From contig OX335656.1 in the NCBI GenBank assembly GCA_946894095.1, positions 3,425,001-3,489,000 on the forward strand: 64,000 nt of DNA, given 5' to 3'. Origin of the DNA: Incurvaria masculella. Taxonomy: Eukaryota > Arthropoda > Insecta > Lepidoptera > Incurvariidae. The position numbers and the translations under genes are program-made. A model generated the notes under the pieces. That model saw only the letters and a program-made list of their open reading frames with translations, did no database searches and had not been told where the DNA came from. Below are positions 42,050 to 53,240 of this stretch, piece after piece (the stretch's first letter is position 1; each line of letters starts with the position of its first letter).

Positions 42050-42170
42050 GGATGCAATGGTACTCGATAAAATCGAGTCGTAGACATTACAATATTATTG
42101 AGCGTAAGTCCCTTCCAAATTCACAATGTAGGTAGATCGTCACATATTGACTTGACTGCGGAATAGTCTT
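42050..42170. repeat. Second copy of the 40.4-kb hairpin sequence
   Basis: TGGATGCAATGGTACTCGAT, CATTACAATATTATTGAGCG and TTGACTTGACTGCG match 40445-40575, but the right stem arm is replaced by unrelated bases. Confidence 0.65.
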
Positions 42171-45100
42171 TCTCATGATATTAATTTTCTTTTCTACAAA
42201 TAGCAATTTCTTTTTATTAGCATAAAATTTACACTTACTCTTTGAATGGTGGTGTAAACACAGAATTTATTTGGATCCCAAAATTGCCAAATGGACGTAT
42301 TGGTACTTTTTTTTATAGATCCGGTTACGCTAAAAAAAAACTAGTGTACTTTGAAATTATTACAACGTTGCCGCTCTCTGCGGGTGAGTTGTGTACTGAA
42401 AGCAGACACGTTTTGCGACATGGGTGGCGCGCGATGCGTACACATTTTGTACGTGTGAGGGCAGCGTCCGTACTAGGCCGCGAACAATCGGTGACCGGGA
42501 AATGTGTGAGGAGTTGATTAGGCAAAACCGCAACGGTTTTTGAACTACGCTTAAAACTAAATAAAAAATTATTGGCTTATTAAATTTAAAAGGGTTGTAA
42601 TTATAATATCAAATTCTGAACACTTCGATGTATATGATCTTTTTCGCAGTTCCCAAGTTCCTATTATTTTAACATCTTTCATTTGGTTTTTGTAATCACT
42701 AGCAGATCTGACGTGACCTTCAGGAGTGTGACCTGTCCTTCCTTGTGCCTTCTCCCTAGTTGTCTGTTGACAACGTACTGACGTGTGACAACGCACCGAC
42801 ATTCAACGTGTCCGAATGACATTCGCGATGTGTTCTGCGCGTTCTACCGCGCAGCAGTAGCTTAGTTTGCAGTATTAAAGAGTAACATTTATTTAAGGTT
42901 TGTCACATGCTGTTTTCGTGGACCCAATCAAAGTAGTGTGCGTTGTTTTCAGCAATTTTTTCATTGCATGTTATGTGGGTGTAGGTAAAGTAACACTTTA
43001 CTCTCTGTGTCGTCGGTAGTTAATTAATTTTTTTCTCTTTTTTATTGTAGTTTTAAATATTTTATAGATTAAATTTTATCAGCATGTAGTCCGGTCCTGA
43101 GAAGTGATTTGTTTGGCTGTTGTCGCAGTCTTTAACAAACAACGTACAAATTGTTCTAAGTGTCTGCCGCCATATTTATAGAATTAGTTTAATTTTAACT
43201 TCAGAATGTATTCAATACTTATTTAATAGATTAATTAGTCGCAGTTTCTTTTTGTTAACCTTTTCATATAATTTAGTGCTGCGACACGCAGGTACTTGTC
43301 GGAGCACAATTTGTTATATTTTGTTTATTTATGTTTTTTTAAGTTGTTAAATTTTTGCTTATACATTCAGATAGGTCGCCGCTTACAATTTATTTTGTAA
43401 AATGTAACACATTTATTTTTCAAATCTTTTTGACCGACTGTGACAGGTGTCATTGACTTGGAAGTTTCCTTCCGTTTTTGTTTAGATTATTTGGAGGTAA
43501 GGGTTACTTGTATCTTAGGTAGAACCCTGTTTCGATGTCCTCTCTCAGTCCTAATGCATGGATGTGAGCGCTAAATGTTTGAAAGCTGCCAACTTAAAAG
43601 TGCCTCTCGTACTAGTATCTGTCGCGAGAGCGAGACAAGTAGCCATCAGTCTCGCTCACACTTAACCACTCATCTCTCAGCATGTAAATTGCCTTCCATA
43701 TGTCAGATTGTTTTAGCTACTGTGCAAATATACAAAGATGACGATGCTCGGTTTTGATAAAAATGTAAAATGCCTATCGTTAATTCCTAGCCATGGTGTA
43801 TACCGCCTGCATAATCTAGTCTATGGTAAACAAGAGACACGAGATTTACAATTAATCTAAATGTATATTTATGGAACAAGTGATCAAAGACACTATGCAT
43901 AGTGCCCGGAAACAGCCTACCTACTAATACTACGTTTCTGGACCTCTGGGATTATTAATAGCACTTGTAATAGTTCCACCATGCCTTAGCTCATAAGCTA
44001 GTCAAAATTATTTGTTAAATTAACACAGCCCATTCTCTCCAGGGAAAGTAATTAACGGTGTTCAGCACGGACTTTTGTATAATGTGGGCAATGGACGGAG
44101 CTCCTCCGGGGAACCTAAAGGCACCATGCATAATGCCTCATTAATCATTTGTGCCATGAACATTATATTTTAATAATTCAATATATTTGTGCCATTTCAA
44201 TATTAAATCCCAAAGGTCAGTCCTAGTTGTAACCATGTTAGGGGTGCGATAGGTCAATTCGAAAAAATCCATCGCAACTGAAAATTAATAATCTCCTGTA
44301 TGAAGAAATCGTCGAACGTAGGATATCCTATGATTGGTGTTCACAGTTTTATTCTGCGCATAATGTATTTTGCAATTTCCGTTCTGGCTCATCTTTCCAA
44401 ATATCTATGGTGCCACGTCTGAGAATGTAAGATGTCTACAGAAATGTTTTGTTGGCTTTGACCTTGAGTTACTGTGTGGCCCCTGTGTTGTGTCATACCT
44501 TATAGTGATTGGATAGTATTGTGCAATAATGTCTTTTATGTCTAACGTCAATATTACATGTTACGTTTCATGTCGGTGTATAACATTTATGGAATTAAAT
44601 AAGGACTATATTAATATACATACAGCCATTTATAAATGTAAAACTTACAACTCACTGTACACTGGTGTTCGCTCGTGGAGCGATATATTCTTTTCAGCCT
44701 ACTTTTCAGGCATCAGTGCACTTTGGAAGATATTAGGTAGCGTGTAATGAAATATATTTTTAGTTTATTGTCATTTTGTATGAGATTAAACTACAAGTAT
44801 ACAGTTTTCCAACATAATGATAGTTTGATATTTTGTGTTCCTAGCGTTATCCCTTGCGAGCTAATCCTGCTGTTTCGTCACACTTGTCCTCGACTGAGTG
44901 GTCCCTGCCAGTGAAAAAGTATTTGTATGAATGTCAATACACTTGTGTTTATATTAATGCTTTCGAGATTTTACACATTGATAACTGTCTTCCGAGGGAT
45001 GCACCGGTGAAAACCAGTCATTTGGTTGATGGCACCAAAAAGATTCAATTAAGAATTAAAAAAAGGATATAGCAACAAATGGACCAGGTACATTCATGGG

Positions 45101-47188
45101 ATATGTTTTTTTACAATGCATTGTTTTTAAGATCCACATGTGCTAATTAGCCTACATTTTGCTAATGTTGAATCTTTTTGGTTGATCCATAGATAGAGGC
45201 ATGTTGCACGAAAATGCCAAATGTGCAGACAAATTGTCAAATTCAAATACATTTTGTAACAGCAGTGGTTCTTGTGTCACTTCCATACAATATTTTTCAA
45301 ATAACCGGAACTGTCAAAATCAATAAATTACAGTATAAGAATGTTTGGTAATTTTTAAAGGCTACAATATAATTTTCCTTAGCACAAATTTCAATGACCA
45401 AATATCCCCATTTAGAATATTTGAACAGTATTTCGACCACTGCTGGATAAAATGCCCTTTTCAACCGATGTATCTTCTTCTGTTTGTGAGGTGTCTATGA
45501 AAAAAAAATATCAAAACTTGCAAACAAATTATTTATACACAAATTTACACAAACGTTACATGTTTGCTAGTCACCTTATAGCCGTGCACCGGCCTCCTGA
45601 CTTGCACAATGCGTAGGCCCCGTGCCATATCGGCCGACAAGGTCAATTGTAAGATTTTACAAAACCACATCTGCAGTTGTAAACGTGTAAGTCTTTGAAC
45701 CTTGTCCTTGTGCGGTATCTTTGAGGTTGACAGTGACAATGGATTGGCAAAACAGCGGTAATAATACATTAAAATGATACAAACACCGAACATACCTACT
45801 TAAAATCTGGTTCTACTAGCCATGCGTGGAAAAAAAGCTAGTTTAGACTAGACTAAAAGTCGCCAGGTTACGAAAATATCAAAGAGATCTGCATCTGCAA
45901 TCATGTTAATCAGGTACAAGAGGGATTACTTGTTCTGATTAAAATATAATTGTTTGAGTTTCGTCAGGAAAGTGACATTGTTGATAGTAGTGCTGTAAGC
46001 GACTGCAAATGTGGCCCGCACTGCGTGGGGTGTTGGGGTGTGGTAAAAGCGTCCAACGCAAAGATCGCCTTGCTTATCAAATAACTGCTCCACGCACTCA
46101 CCGGGCGGCGAGCCTACATCTTCAAAGTGTGTTTGTTACGTTTCCTCTTTTCGCGCCCTATTCCGTCTCGCTCTCGATTCGCAGCGGGAGCCCTGTCGTT
46201 GCGGCTGAATGTAATTCATGCATGGCTTTCATTTCAATTTTAAATGTATAAAATTTTCTTTAAAATGGAAAAAATATTAATGCTTTTTCAACAGATAAGA
46301 GGAGACGCTTGCTGATATGTTAGTAATGTCAAGACAGTAATATACCAATACAATGACTCTGAATGAACTTCTCTAACAAATCATCGCAAGTCTCCTTGGT
46401 TTTCGTTTGTTAAAATATACAAATGTTTGTATTAAATGCACTGCCATAAGCGTATGCAACACAAGTATACTTAAAATACTTAGGGCCGAGTGCACGAAAG
46501 CACAAAAAATCAACATCAACGTATGATTTAACACTTTACACTTCAACTTTTAACACACACGGTTAACTAAAAGTGACGTGTTTGAACATTGATTAACTCG
46601 GCCGTCTCTTCGTGCAGTCGGGGCCTAATTGGCCATTCCCCTTAGGCGCTGTCAACTTCAAAGTCTAGCATATGTTAGCTCATAGTCTTCAATTTGCTGC
46701 TTCCTGGAGTGTACGGCTAAGATGTCAATGTATTAATATTCTAAATGATGCATATCAAGGGGACTCCTCGCATCTAGAATTTTACAAAATGCACACACAA
46801 TTGACGGTAGCCAGTTGAAATCTAGTACCGCTTCTCCCCACCTCGAGAGCTTACCTGTAAAATTATAAAATGATGTATCGTAAAATGTTAGAAACCTGAA
46901 TTATATTTGTTTGTAGATTTACAGTGCTGTTTCATTCAATCCTAAACTGGATTTACCCATTGCGATGTTTGGAGAGTTACGTTTAGCAAGTATCACGTTT
47001 GTTGGTTTGAGCGAATCAACATATTTTTCTTTGACCTTAGTAACAAAATGAGACACAAATGATGGATCCATGCACTTTAATCTGCCATTGTGTACAGCAA
47101 TCGAAAAGTTATAGATGATTTAATGTGGAAGAAAAGTGCTCATTTATCACGACAGGTGGCGTCTAAGCGAGCTCACCTAAAAGATCTG

Positions 47189-47430
47189 GGGGTCCATTCA
47201 GGGTAAGATGGAGTTCGAATTTATAACTAAATATCAACTCACTTTTTTAAATAGTTAATGTTTCCACACTTCTTGAATATGATTACAGTTAGGTAAAAAT
47301 CTGGTGTGTCCCGTAAATAGGTTGGAAGTATATATAACGGTTCCGTTATTCAAATAATAATATATTTCCCAGCAATTTTTAGGTTAACTCACTCCCGAAC
47401 TCGAACTCACTCTTACCCTGAATGGACCCC
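47189..47430. mobile_element. 242-bp inverted-repeat element nested in a repeat
   Basis: Termini GGGGTCCATTCAGGGTAAGA and its complement. The 58-kb copy lacks it and reads GATCTGTCAAAG straight through, so it is an insertion. TG at 47187-47188 and 47431-47432 is the apparent target duplication. Confidence 0.8.
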
Positions 47431-47691
47431 TGTCAAAGCTGACAGATACCATACAAAATAAAACAGAATAGATTTGAAAATTGCATTTACTAAATCTATG
47501 CAATTGAAATTACTCCAAGTTATCCCGAAAATAAATTGTTCTTAATTATGCTAATCAAAAGAAGTTTTGGGAAAGAAAATATCACAAAAACATAACCTAT
47601 ATTTTGTTTCATACTTTGTGCTGGTCGATGACATTTAAATTTGTCGGAAGACAAATAAAATCTCTTCTTTTCCTATAAACATTTTCTAACT

Positions 47692-47766
47692 CTGCCCTCC
47701 TTATTCAAAAGTCGGTAACTACATATTAGGCACATGTAATTACCGCCTTTTGAATAAGGAGGGCAG
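47692..47766. mobile_element. 75-bp hairpin mini-MITE
   Basis: Inverted arms beginning CTGCCCTCCTTATTCAAAAG and ending in the complement, separated by about 25 bp. Flanked by AACT (47688-47691 and 47767-47770). The 58-kb copy has one AACT (TCTAACTGCGTCATGG) and no insert. Confidence 0.85.
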
Positions 47767-47785
47767 AACTGCATAATGGAGTGGA

Positions 47786-48176
47786 GTCAGCCTCAGTGGC
47801 CCAGTGGCGCGACACTTCGGCGATCGCTCTCCGAAGTTAAGCAACGCTGGGTCCGGTCTGGTCTTGGATGGGTGACCAATCGACCGTTGAGAGAGGCTGG
47901 CCGTGGTTCGGATTCCACGTTAAACTGTAGGTCCCCTTCCTTACTTACTAGGTGGTAGGGTTTATCCCGCCCGGGTTGGTACCATCGCATTGGATGAACG
48001 ATGGTCGAAGCGGCAATGAAAATTGTCCGTGTTTTCCATCCAGTTCAATGTAGCCGTGCAATATAAGGAAGGTCCTGGCATGGCACCTAGTTCCCATGTG
48101 GTGTGTTGGGCTAATACCATGACAGAACTTGTGGTATTAGCCATCCATGTCCAGTCACATAAAAAAAAAAAAAAAA
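47786..48176 (+). repeat. 5S-derived SINE, best preserved copy
   Basis: Head contains 5S rRNA internal promoter parts: CCGAAGTTAAGCAACGC (about 47831-47847) and GGTCTTGGATGGGTGACC (47860-47877). Body follows, then a 16-base A tail at 48161-48176. About 390 bp. The 58-kb copy of the host repeat lacks it. Confidence 0.92.
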
Positions 48177-48601
48177 TCTTTCATCTAAAACTTGTAAATC
48201 AAATTTGACAGTTTTGACGTTTATGAGGTGAGGTCGTTTATGTGACATCTACAATAAGTCTACATTCAGATGACCGTTGTGAAATATGGTAAATAACTAT
48301 GGAAACAATCTTCAATAAGCTTTTAGTTTTCTTCCTCATTGCGCCAGTACAGTCGTTTCGTCTGAAATCTATACACCGGAAATAGAGACAAATTTGAGAT
48401 CTCTTTCCGACATGCTGACGTCAACCATAGAGTAAAAGGGACTTAGAAATTCCTTCTCTTTCCAGTGTATACATTTGATAAGTAACGACTGTACATCCAT
48501 AATTTGTAAGTGAAGAATGTTACGAATTTTATGTCAAAACAAACCATCACAAAAGTCATCTTATAATAACTTACAGCTAATAGATGGTTAGTAAAATTAT
48601 G

Positions 48602-48691
48602 TTAAATGGGTTCCGGCTCTCTGTTATAGACTTGCATTATTTTCTCCATAATTTCCCAATTCTTCTCTTTCGGTAGGTCTTTGGTGAATAC
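48602..48691 (-). CDS. CCNQ: Cyclin Q exon 3
   Basis: Acceptor CTATTTTCAG ends opposite 48692. Encodes VFTKDLPKEKNWEIMEKIMQ and VYNREPEPI, then TAA at 48604-48602. Only 29 residues, but a clear match to the cyclin Q tail. Confidence 0.88.
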   Translation of the reverse strand, partial: VFTKDLPKEKNWEIMEKIMQVYNREPEPI

Positions 48692-51600
48692 CTGAAAATA
48701 GATTGAATTAATTATAATTAGAAACCAGTACTTTAATAGAATAACACAGTAAAGATGCTTATCAACTGATGAACTTTCAGCATTAGAATCAACAGGAAAC
48801 CAGGTTTTGCAGAGTGGCCCTTAGCGAGGTTACACCCGTTGTCTGTGTCCAATGCCACACACAAGAATGGCCCGGAAGCTATGCTCCCCATTAGTACGAA
48901 TGTAGTTTAACAATCATTTGAACACCACTGCTCCAATTGAAATAATATTTAACATCTAATATCAGGCAACAAATATCTGTGTTGGCACGTTTTTTTAAAC
49001 CAAACCCAAAGCAAACATCAAATAAATGCAAAAAGAAACAGATTATATTTTCTGTGGTTTGACCCAGGACACATTTACCAAAAAAAATTTGCAGACACAG
49101 ATTTTTGTTGTATGATATTAGATTCCAAATATCAAGTAAATTGGAACAGTTTGTTTTAGTAAACTAAGTTTGTATGGGGAGCGTAATTTTCTGAGGTCCA
49201 CCTTTTTTTTTATGCAACCTGAAATAGACCCGAATACACCACATTCCCGAAGGAATTAGGTGCCATGACAGGACCTTCCATTTATGCGCACGGCTACATT
49301 GAACTTGTGTGGAAAACACGGACAATTTTTCATTGCCATTTCAGCTTCTTTTCATCCAAAGCGATGGTACCATCACGGAAGGGCTTAAACCCTACTCACC
49401 TAGTAGGGGAAGTTTTACATGGATAACGAACTATGGAGCAGCCCGCATTAGTGACGAAATTCACTTATCCAACTCGAAAAGAAAAATAAAGTGGTGCATG
49501 AAGGGGGCGAGCTGGGTTCAAACCCAGAAAAAACCCGGCCAAGTGCGAGTCGGACTCGCACACGAAGGGTTCTGTCATCGTACAAGATTTAACACACAAA
49601 AGTAACGTTTTTTGTATGGGGCCCCTTTAATTTTTATATTTTTTTATTTTACCTATTTGTTGTTTTAGCGGCAAAATAAATACACACTCTGTGAAAATTC
49701 CAGCTGCCTACCAATTACGGTTGATGATAGACAGCCCTGTGACAGACGGACGAACGGATGGATGGACAGAGGAGGCTTAGTAATAGGGTTCCGTTTTCAC
49801 CCTTTGGGTACGGAACCCTAAAAAACAAGAACTTGAGATTTTAAGTTGGCCATCATTATCTCTACAATCGCGGTGGGGCCGTGTAGTTGAGGCAGACGCA
49901 CCGAGTGCCAGGCGGAGTCGTCCTCGAGCGTGGCGGCGAGCGGCACCGGCACGCCGAGCACGTGCAGCGCGAGCGTGAGGCACGCGGCGGCCGTGTGCGG
50001 CGCGCGGTAGTCCAGCACGGCCGGCGAGTGGTGGAAGTCCTGCAGGAAGCCGACGGCGGTGCGCGCGACCGGCGCAGCGCGCCACACACTCGCCGGGAAC
50101 CACTCCTGTAAGGGAGCGTCCGTTCTCGGCGTTAGTAGGGTTTCATTCGGAAAGGTCGTTTTTTTTATGCAACCTGACATGGATGGCTAATACCACACAA
50201 CTACCATTATGATATTAGCCCAATACACCACATTCTCAAAGGAATACGGCGCGACGCCAGGACCTTCCCTTTATGAGCACGGCTTCATTGAACTGGATGG
50301 TTAACACGGACAATTTTTTATTGCCTCTTCGACCATCTTTTCATCCAATGAAATGGTACCACCTAGTAGGGTAAGGGGATCTACAATTTTACATGGATTC
50401 CAAACTCAGAACAAGAAAGAAAGCGGTGCCTGAATGGGACGAGGATTTGAACCCAGACGCCTGGTATGCTAGTCTAGTCCCCGCGCCACTGGGCTACGAG
50501 CCGCTCAACTGGTACTGGTACTGGGTTGTATTTTCATGCTAGATGAATATGCAGGCAACGTTTATTTATTTAGTTTTAAGCTATTTACTACTAGCTGAGG
50601 TACCCGGCTTCACTCGGGTCAAAATCGTTTCGGGCTGAACCTTTTAAGTTATATGAGTTTCCCATACAAACTTTCATCCGCCTTTTCACCCCTTTTGAGT
50701 TTAATTTTCGCCACCAAAGGTAGCTTATGTCCTTTCCCTAGATCCAGACTCTATACCAAAATTAATCAAAATTGGTTCAGCGGTTCAGGCGTGAAAACGT
50801 AACAGACAGTTACGTTAAGTAAGGATAAGTATAGATTGATTCTAATCCACTTGTAATTGTTGTTCGTGTGTTACTAATTATTAATTTTGAAAGTGATTGT
50901 TCATATCATTAAATGAACAATTCACATTTTTTTAAACTGCCCAACTATTTTCTACATGTTTAAACGTGTGGGGACCAAAATCCATCTCTTTTGAGGCGGA
51001 CAAAGAAACTTCATGGGGTTTATGATTACCATAACAACATTTTTCGGTGACCCTTAAATAATTTAGCGAAAAAACCCCCTTACAACTTACTAAACCTGTA
51101 AGCAATTTTAACATTTTTACATTTCAGACAGTTTAGTCGTTAGAACGAATGAATTATACCCTGCATTGTACACAAATACATAACAGGCACAAAATAAAAT
51201 ACGAACACGTCTATGAAACAAAACAAAAAAAAAGTTTTTGGCGCAAATGTAATGGAAACCCCCACCATAGAAAGACAAATCATGAATGTACCTGCAGAGA
51301 GCGCAAATAATGGAGCAGGTATCGGTGCGGTGACGGCGTGTCGAGGTTGAACGCTAGCATCCGAAGCACAAGCAGTTCAGCCTGCGCGATCGCACCGCGC
51401 CACGACCAGTACTCTTCGCCCAGCTCGAGCGGACCCGCGCCGCGCTGCAGCGAGCCGTGCGCGACGTTCACTGCGTCGCGGAGGCGCACTGGCTCGTCGC
51501 GCGCCTTGCCCGCCGCGCACAGGCATGCCGCCGCGATAACATACACGTCGTAGTCCGCCGCATCCGCCTCCCGGAAGAAACGGTGGTAAAATGCCGCCGC

Positions 51601-51753
51601 CGCAGCCACCGTCGCCGGCTGAAGGCCTAACTTGATGCCGCACTCGAAAATGAAGTTAGTGGCGAGGGAGTGGCTGCTGCCACCTCGGTAATCTGGGAGG
51701 CGCCTGTCGTGCCGGTTGCGCTGGAGCGCCAACACGTCTATAACGTCCTTCAT
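48602..51753 (-). CDS. CCNQ: Cyclin Q (CCNQ / FAM58A type)
   Basis: Regulatory cyclin that, in animals studied, activates CDK10. Three exons on the - strand: 51753-51292, 50105-49902 and 48691-48602, all phase 0, giving 251 residues, about the length of human cyclin Q. Exon 1 carries the cyclin box (FIFECGIKLGL, FYHRFF, YVIAAACLCAAGKA, LRDAVNVAH, AELLVLRMLAFNLDTPSPHR, YLLHYLRSL). Exon 2 holds the second fold (TAAACLTLALHVLGVPVP, WHS) and exon 3 the conserved tail (VFTKDLPKEKNWEIMEKIM to EPEPI). The gene is convergent with Pka-R2 and divergent from GTF3C1. Start chosen at the first ATG; no signal or membrane segment. Confidence 0.93.
48886..49204. mobile_element. Inverted-repeat MITE, diverged copy
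   Basis: ATGCTCCCCATTAGTACGAA at the left, TTTGTATGGGGAGCGTAATT at the right, with shared interior TAATATCAGGCAACAAATAT as in 41057-41422. Confidence 0.6.
49202..49533 (-). repeat. tRNA-derived SINE, cut at its B box
   Basis: T-run at 49204-49212, body, then GCTGGGTTCAAACCCAG, where the tRNA B-box region sits. The remaining head is missing and an ACGG-run element follows at once. Confidence 0.7.
49534..49823 (+). repeat. Dispersed element with ACGG/GGAC run
   Basis: Starts CCCGGCCAAGTGCGAGTCGG, has GACAGACGGACGAACGGATG near 49741 and ends TTTGGGTACGGAACCCTAAA. Ends about 80 bp before the coding edge of cyclin Q exon 2. Confidence 0.8.
49902..50105 (-). CDS. CCNQ: Cyclin Q exon 2
   Basis: Acceptor CCCTTACAG precedes GAGTGGTTCCC at 50105. 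68 codons, from EWFPASVWRAAPVAR to DDSAWHS. Donor TCG|GTGCGT at 49902/49901. Reading past this donor would give an unrelated tail ending in TAG, so the donor is needed for the family C-terminus. Confidence 0.9.
50157..50510 (-). repeat. tRNA-derived SINE, full length
   Basis: On the - strand: A box TAGCCCAGTGG (50487-50497) and B box GGTTCAAATCC (50443-50453) both fit polymerase III consensus. Body partly deleted around 50355; T-run at 50159-50166. In cyclin Q intron 1, same orientation as the gene. Confidence 0.88.
50590..50845. repeat. RTE-like retrotransposon 3' end
   Basis: CTAGCTGAGGTACCCGGCTTC, AAAATTGGTTCAGCGGTTCAGG, GTAACAGACAG and a final ATAGATTGATT are hallmarks of the widespread RTE-type 3' UTR. 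A decayed relative is near 59870-60005. Confidence 0.6.
50846..51291 (-). other. Rest of cyclin Q intron 1
   Basis: AT-rich, nothing recognised. Confidence 0.4.
51292..51753 (-). CDS. CCNQ: Cyclin Q exon 1
   Basis: ATG at 51753-51751 opens MKDVIDVLALQRNRHDRRLP. 154 codons covering the N-terminal cyclin box, ending HYLRSLQ. Donor reads CTGCAG|GTACAT across 51292/51291. Confidence 0.93.
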
Positions 51754-53170
51754 TCTATTTTTTATAGGATTCCGCTAATCCGATTGATTTTGCTTTGTAT
51801 TTGTAGGTTATGTTAGCACAGAATAAATGTTTGGCTCCAACTATTTTTTTAATTAAATTATTTGCTACACGGAAAAGCCAAGGCTTTAGTTATACATGAA
51901 GGCTCGATTTGAACTGTCAACGTTACAGTGTAACATAGCGCGTTTTAGCATTTGGTAGGAAAATAATGTATGAGACCGATTTTTTCTCGTTATTGAGTTA
52001 CCCTACTCAAAGGGTGCTAAGGGAAACCTATTACTAAGCTACCTCTGTATGTAAGTGAGTTTTATCTCATACACCGTAATAGGTAGACAGCTGAAATGTT
52101 CGCAGAGTTATTAGTTATTAATTATAACAACAACTATTGATAATTAAAGACAAATAAAAACGAATGGGGAGAAATTGATTTTTTTGAGTTAAATGTTATA
52201 TATAATGGTACTGAACCCTTCGTGTGCGAGTTAAATTAGCACTATGCTGGTTTGAGCTTAGGTACTTTTAGTTATGTTACGCACATGTAGTTATACAAAC
52301 GCTCAAAATGTTCACACTAAATGTCTTTGGTAATGTGATTTTATTATTAAATCTCATATTTATTAAGGGTGCATATTATTAAGGGTGGAACCCTTTCTTT
52401 TTCTGAAAATGTTTAGCGAAAGTAAACTCAAACAGAATCATACTTAGGGGTTTGTTGGCAAAGATTATTCCATCCCGCCCCGAACTATCCGTTACAGAAC
52501 GGAATCGGGCAGAACCGCTCAGAGCAACGCTCCAGCTCGAACGCCAAAACTTCACTTCAATATTACATAAAACTACAATCCTTCTAATCTGATAAGAGAA
52601 ACGCACAAAATCAAGCAATATATCATTACTTGTTATATCTTAACTCATTGAAAACTGAAATAATTCCCAATCGATACAAAATTCAACTTGAAATGATCGA
52701 ACGTCGTCGTCTGGGTCGTCTGCACGATTTGTGTGCATGTACGGACCTAAGGCTACCCCTATTACCCGGTCTGCTTCTCGGCATGTTCTGCAGTACCGGT
52801 CCTTGATTAGCTACTATAAGCTAGCGGCGGGCAGGGCATCATTTCATTGAGACATTGGGCAGGCACTGCGTTCAACCACGTCATTCCATATGGCTGGATA
52901 ACGCAGGTTTTTTAATTTCCTTTAATTTTTTTTCCATTTTTTTTTAAATTGTTTTCTATTTCTGTGACTGTGATATTTTCTCTTTATTCTTTGCTTCGTT
53001 TGTAGTTTTTCCGCGTTTACATATTCTTTGGTTTTTCCGATGTTTACTTTATCTGTCTATCAGCAGGTTGCAGATTGCATATTTCTGTCCAACCAAACAA
53101 AACCTAGAACCAGTTCTATGAGCAAATCATAAAACACAAATAGAAATATCGACGTACGAGTTTCTTCAAG
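51754..53170. promoter_or_regulatory. Divergent intergenic region, cyclin Q / GTF3C1
   Basis: The two start codons face away from each other across about 1.4 kb, so both promoters must lie here unless upstream non-coding exons exist. Contains a decayed ACGG-run element at 52003-52235; no clear core promoter motif. Confidence 0.4.
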
Positions 53171-53240
53171 ATGTTCCAAGCAAAGGCTCCATGGAACTTC
53201 GACTACCGGCGCGTGGTGCTCGAAGAAGTGGCTCTCGAGG
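53171..53240 (+). CDS. GTF3C1: GTF3C1 exon 1
   Basis: ATG at 53171 gives MFQAKAPWNFDYRRVVLEEV and ALEG, donor GTCTGT at 53241. With exon 2 it forms VALEGLDGIGIPGLW, the conserved N-terminus of this subunit. One base carried over matches the two loose bases at the start of exon 2. Confidence 0.8.

Larger units (their letters stand above)
47135..48310 (+). repeat. Interspersed repeat, 47-kb copy with three insertions
   Basis: Backbone matches 58250-59240 (for example GTCTAAGCGAGCTCACCTAA, TTAATTATGCTAATCAAAAG, TTTCATCTAAAACT). It is interrupted by an inverted-repeat element at 47189-47430, a 75-bp hairpin at 47692-47766 and a 5S SINE at 47786-48176. Family not identified. Confidence 0.75.
40833..48601. 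other. Region between convergent Pka-R2 and cyclin Q
   Basis: Probably contains the Pka-R2 3' UTR at its left end. Otherwise AT-rich with MITEs and SINEs. Open frames here, such as those near 42242, 44854 and 46009, have no recognisable domain or splice context. Confidence 0.45.
48692..49901 (-). other. Cyclin Q intron 2
   Basis: Carries an inverted-repeat MITE relic at 48886-49204, a truncated tRNA-type SINE at 49202-49533 and an ACGG-run element at 49534-49823. Confidence 0.6.

Noticed and set aside
46009..46251. Small GC-richer open frame between Pka-R2 and cyclin Q
   Set aside because: No recognisable domain, no splice or promoter signals, composition only slightly different from flanks.
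47786..47935. A 5S rRNA gene
   Set aside because: Only the internal promoter part resembles 5S; it continues into the SINE body and A-tail, and the structure is incomplete.
49818..49901. Cyclin Q exon 2 continuing to the TAG after LKSQVLVF
   Set aside because: The family tail needs WHS joined to VFTKDLPKEKN; GTGCGT at 49901 provides the donor and exon 3 at 48691 fits in phase. The read-through tail is intron and transposon sequence.
50440..50510. A tRNA gene
   Set aside because: A and B boxes are present, but the acceptor and anticodon stems are not, and the sequence runs into a SINE body.
52305..52352. ATG TTC ACA CTA AAT GTC TTT G as the GTF3C1 start exon
   Set aside because: It has a possible GT donor and the right phase, but the peptide lacks the conserved VALEG, which the exon at 53171-53240 has.
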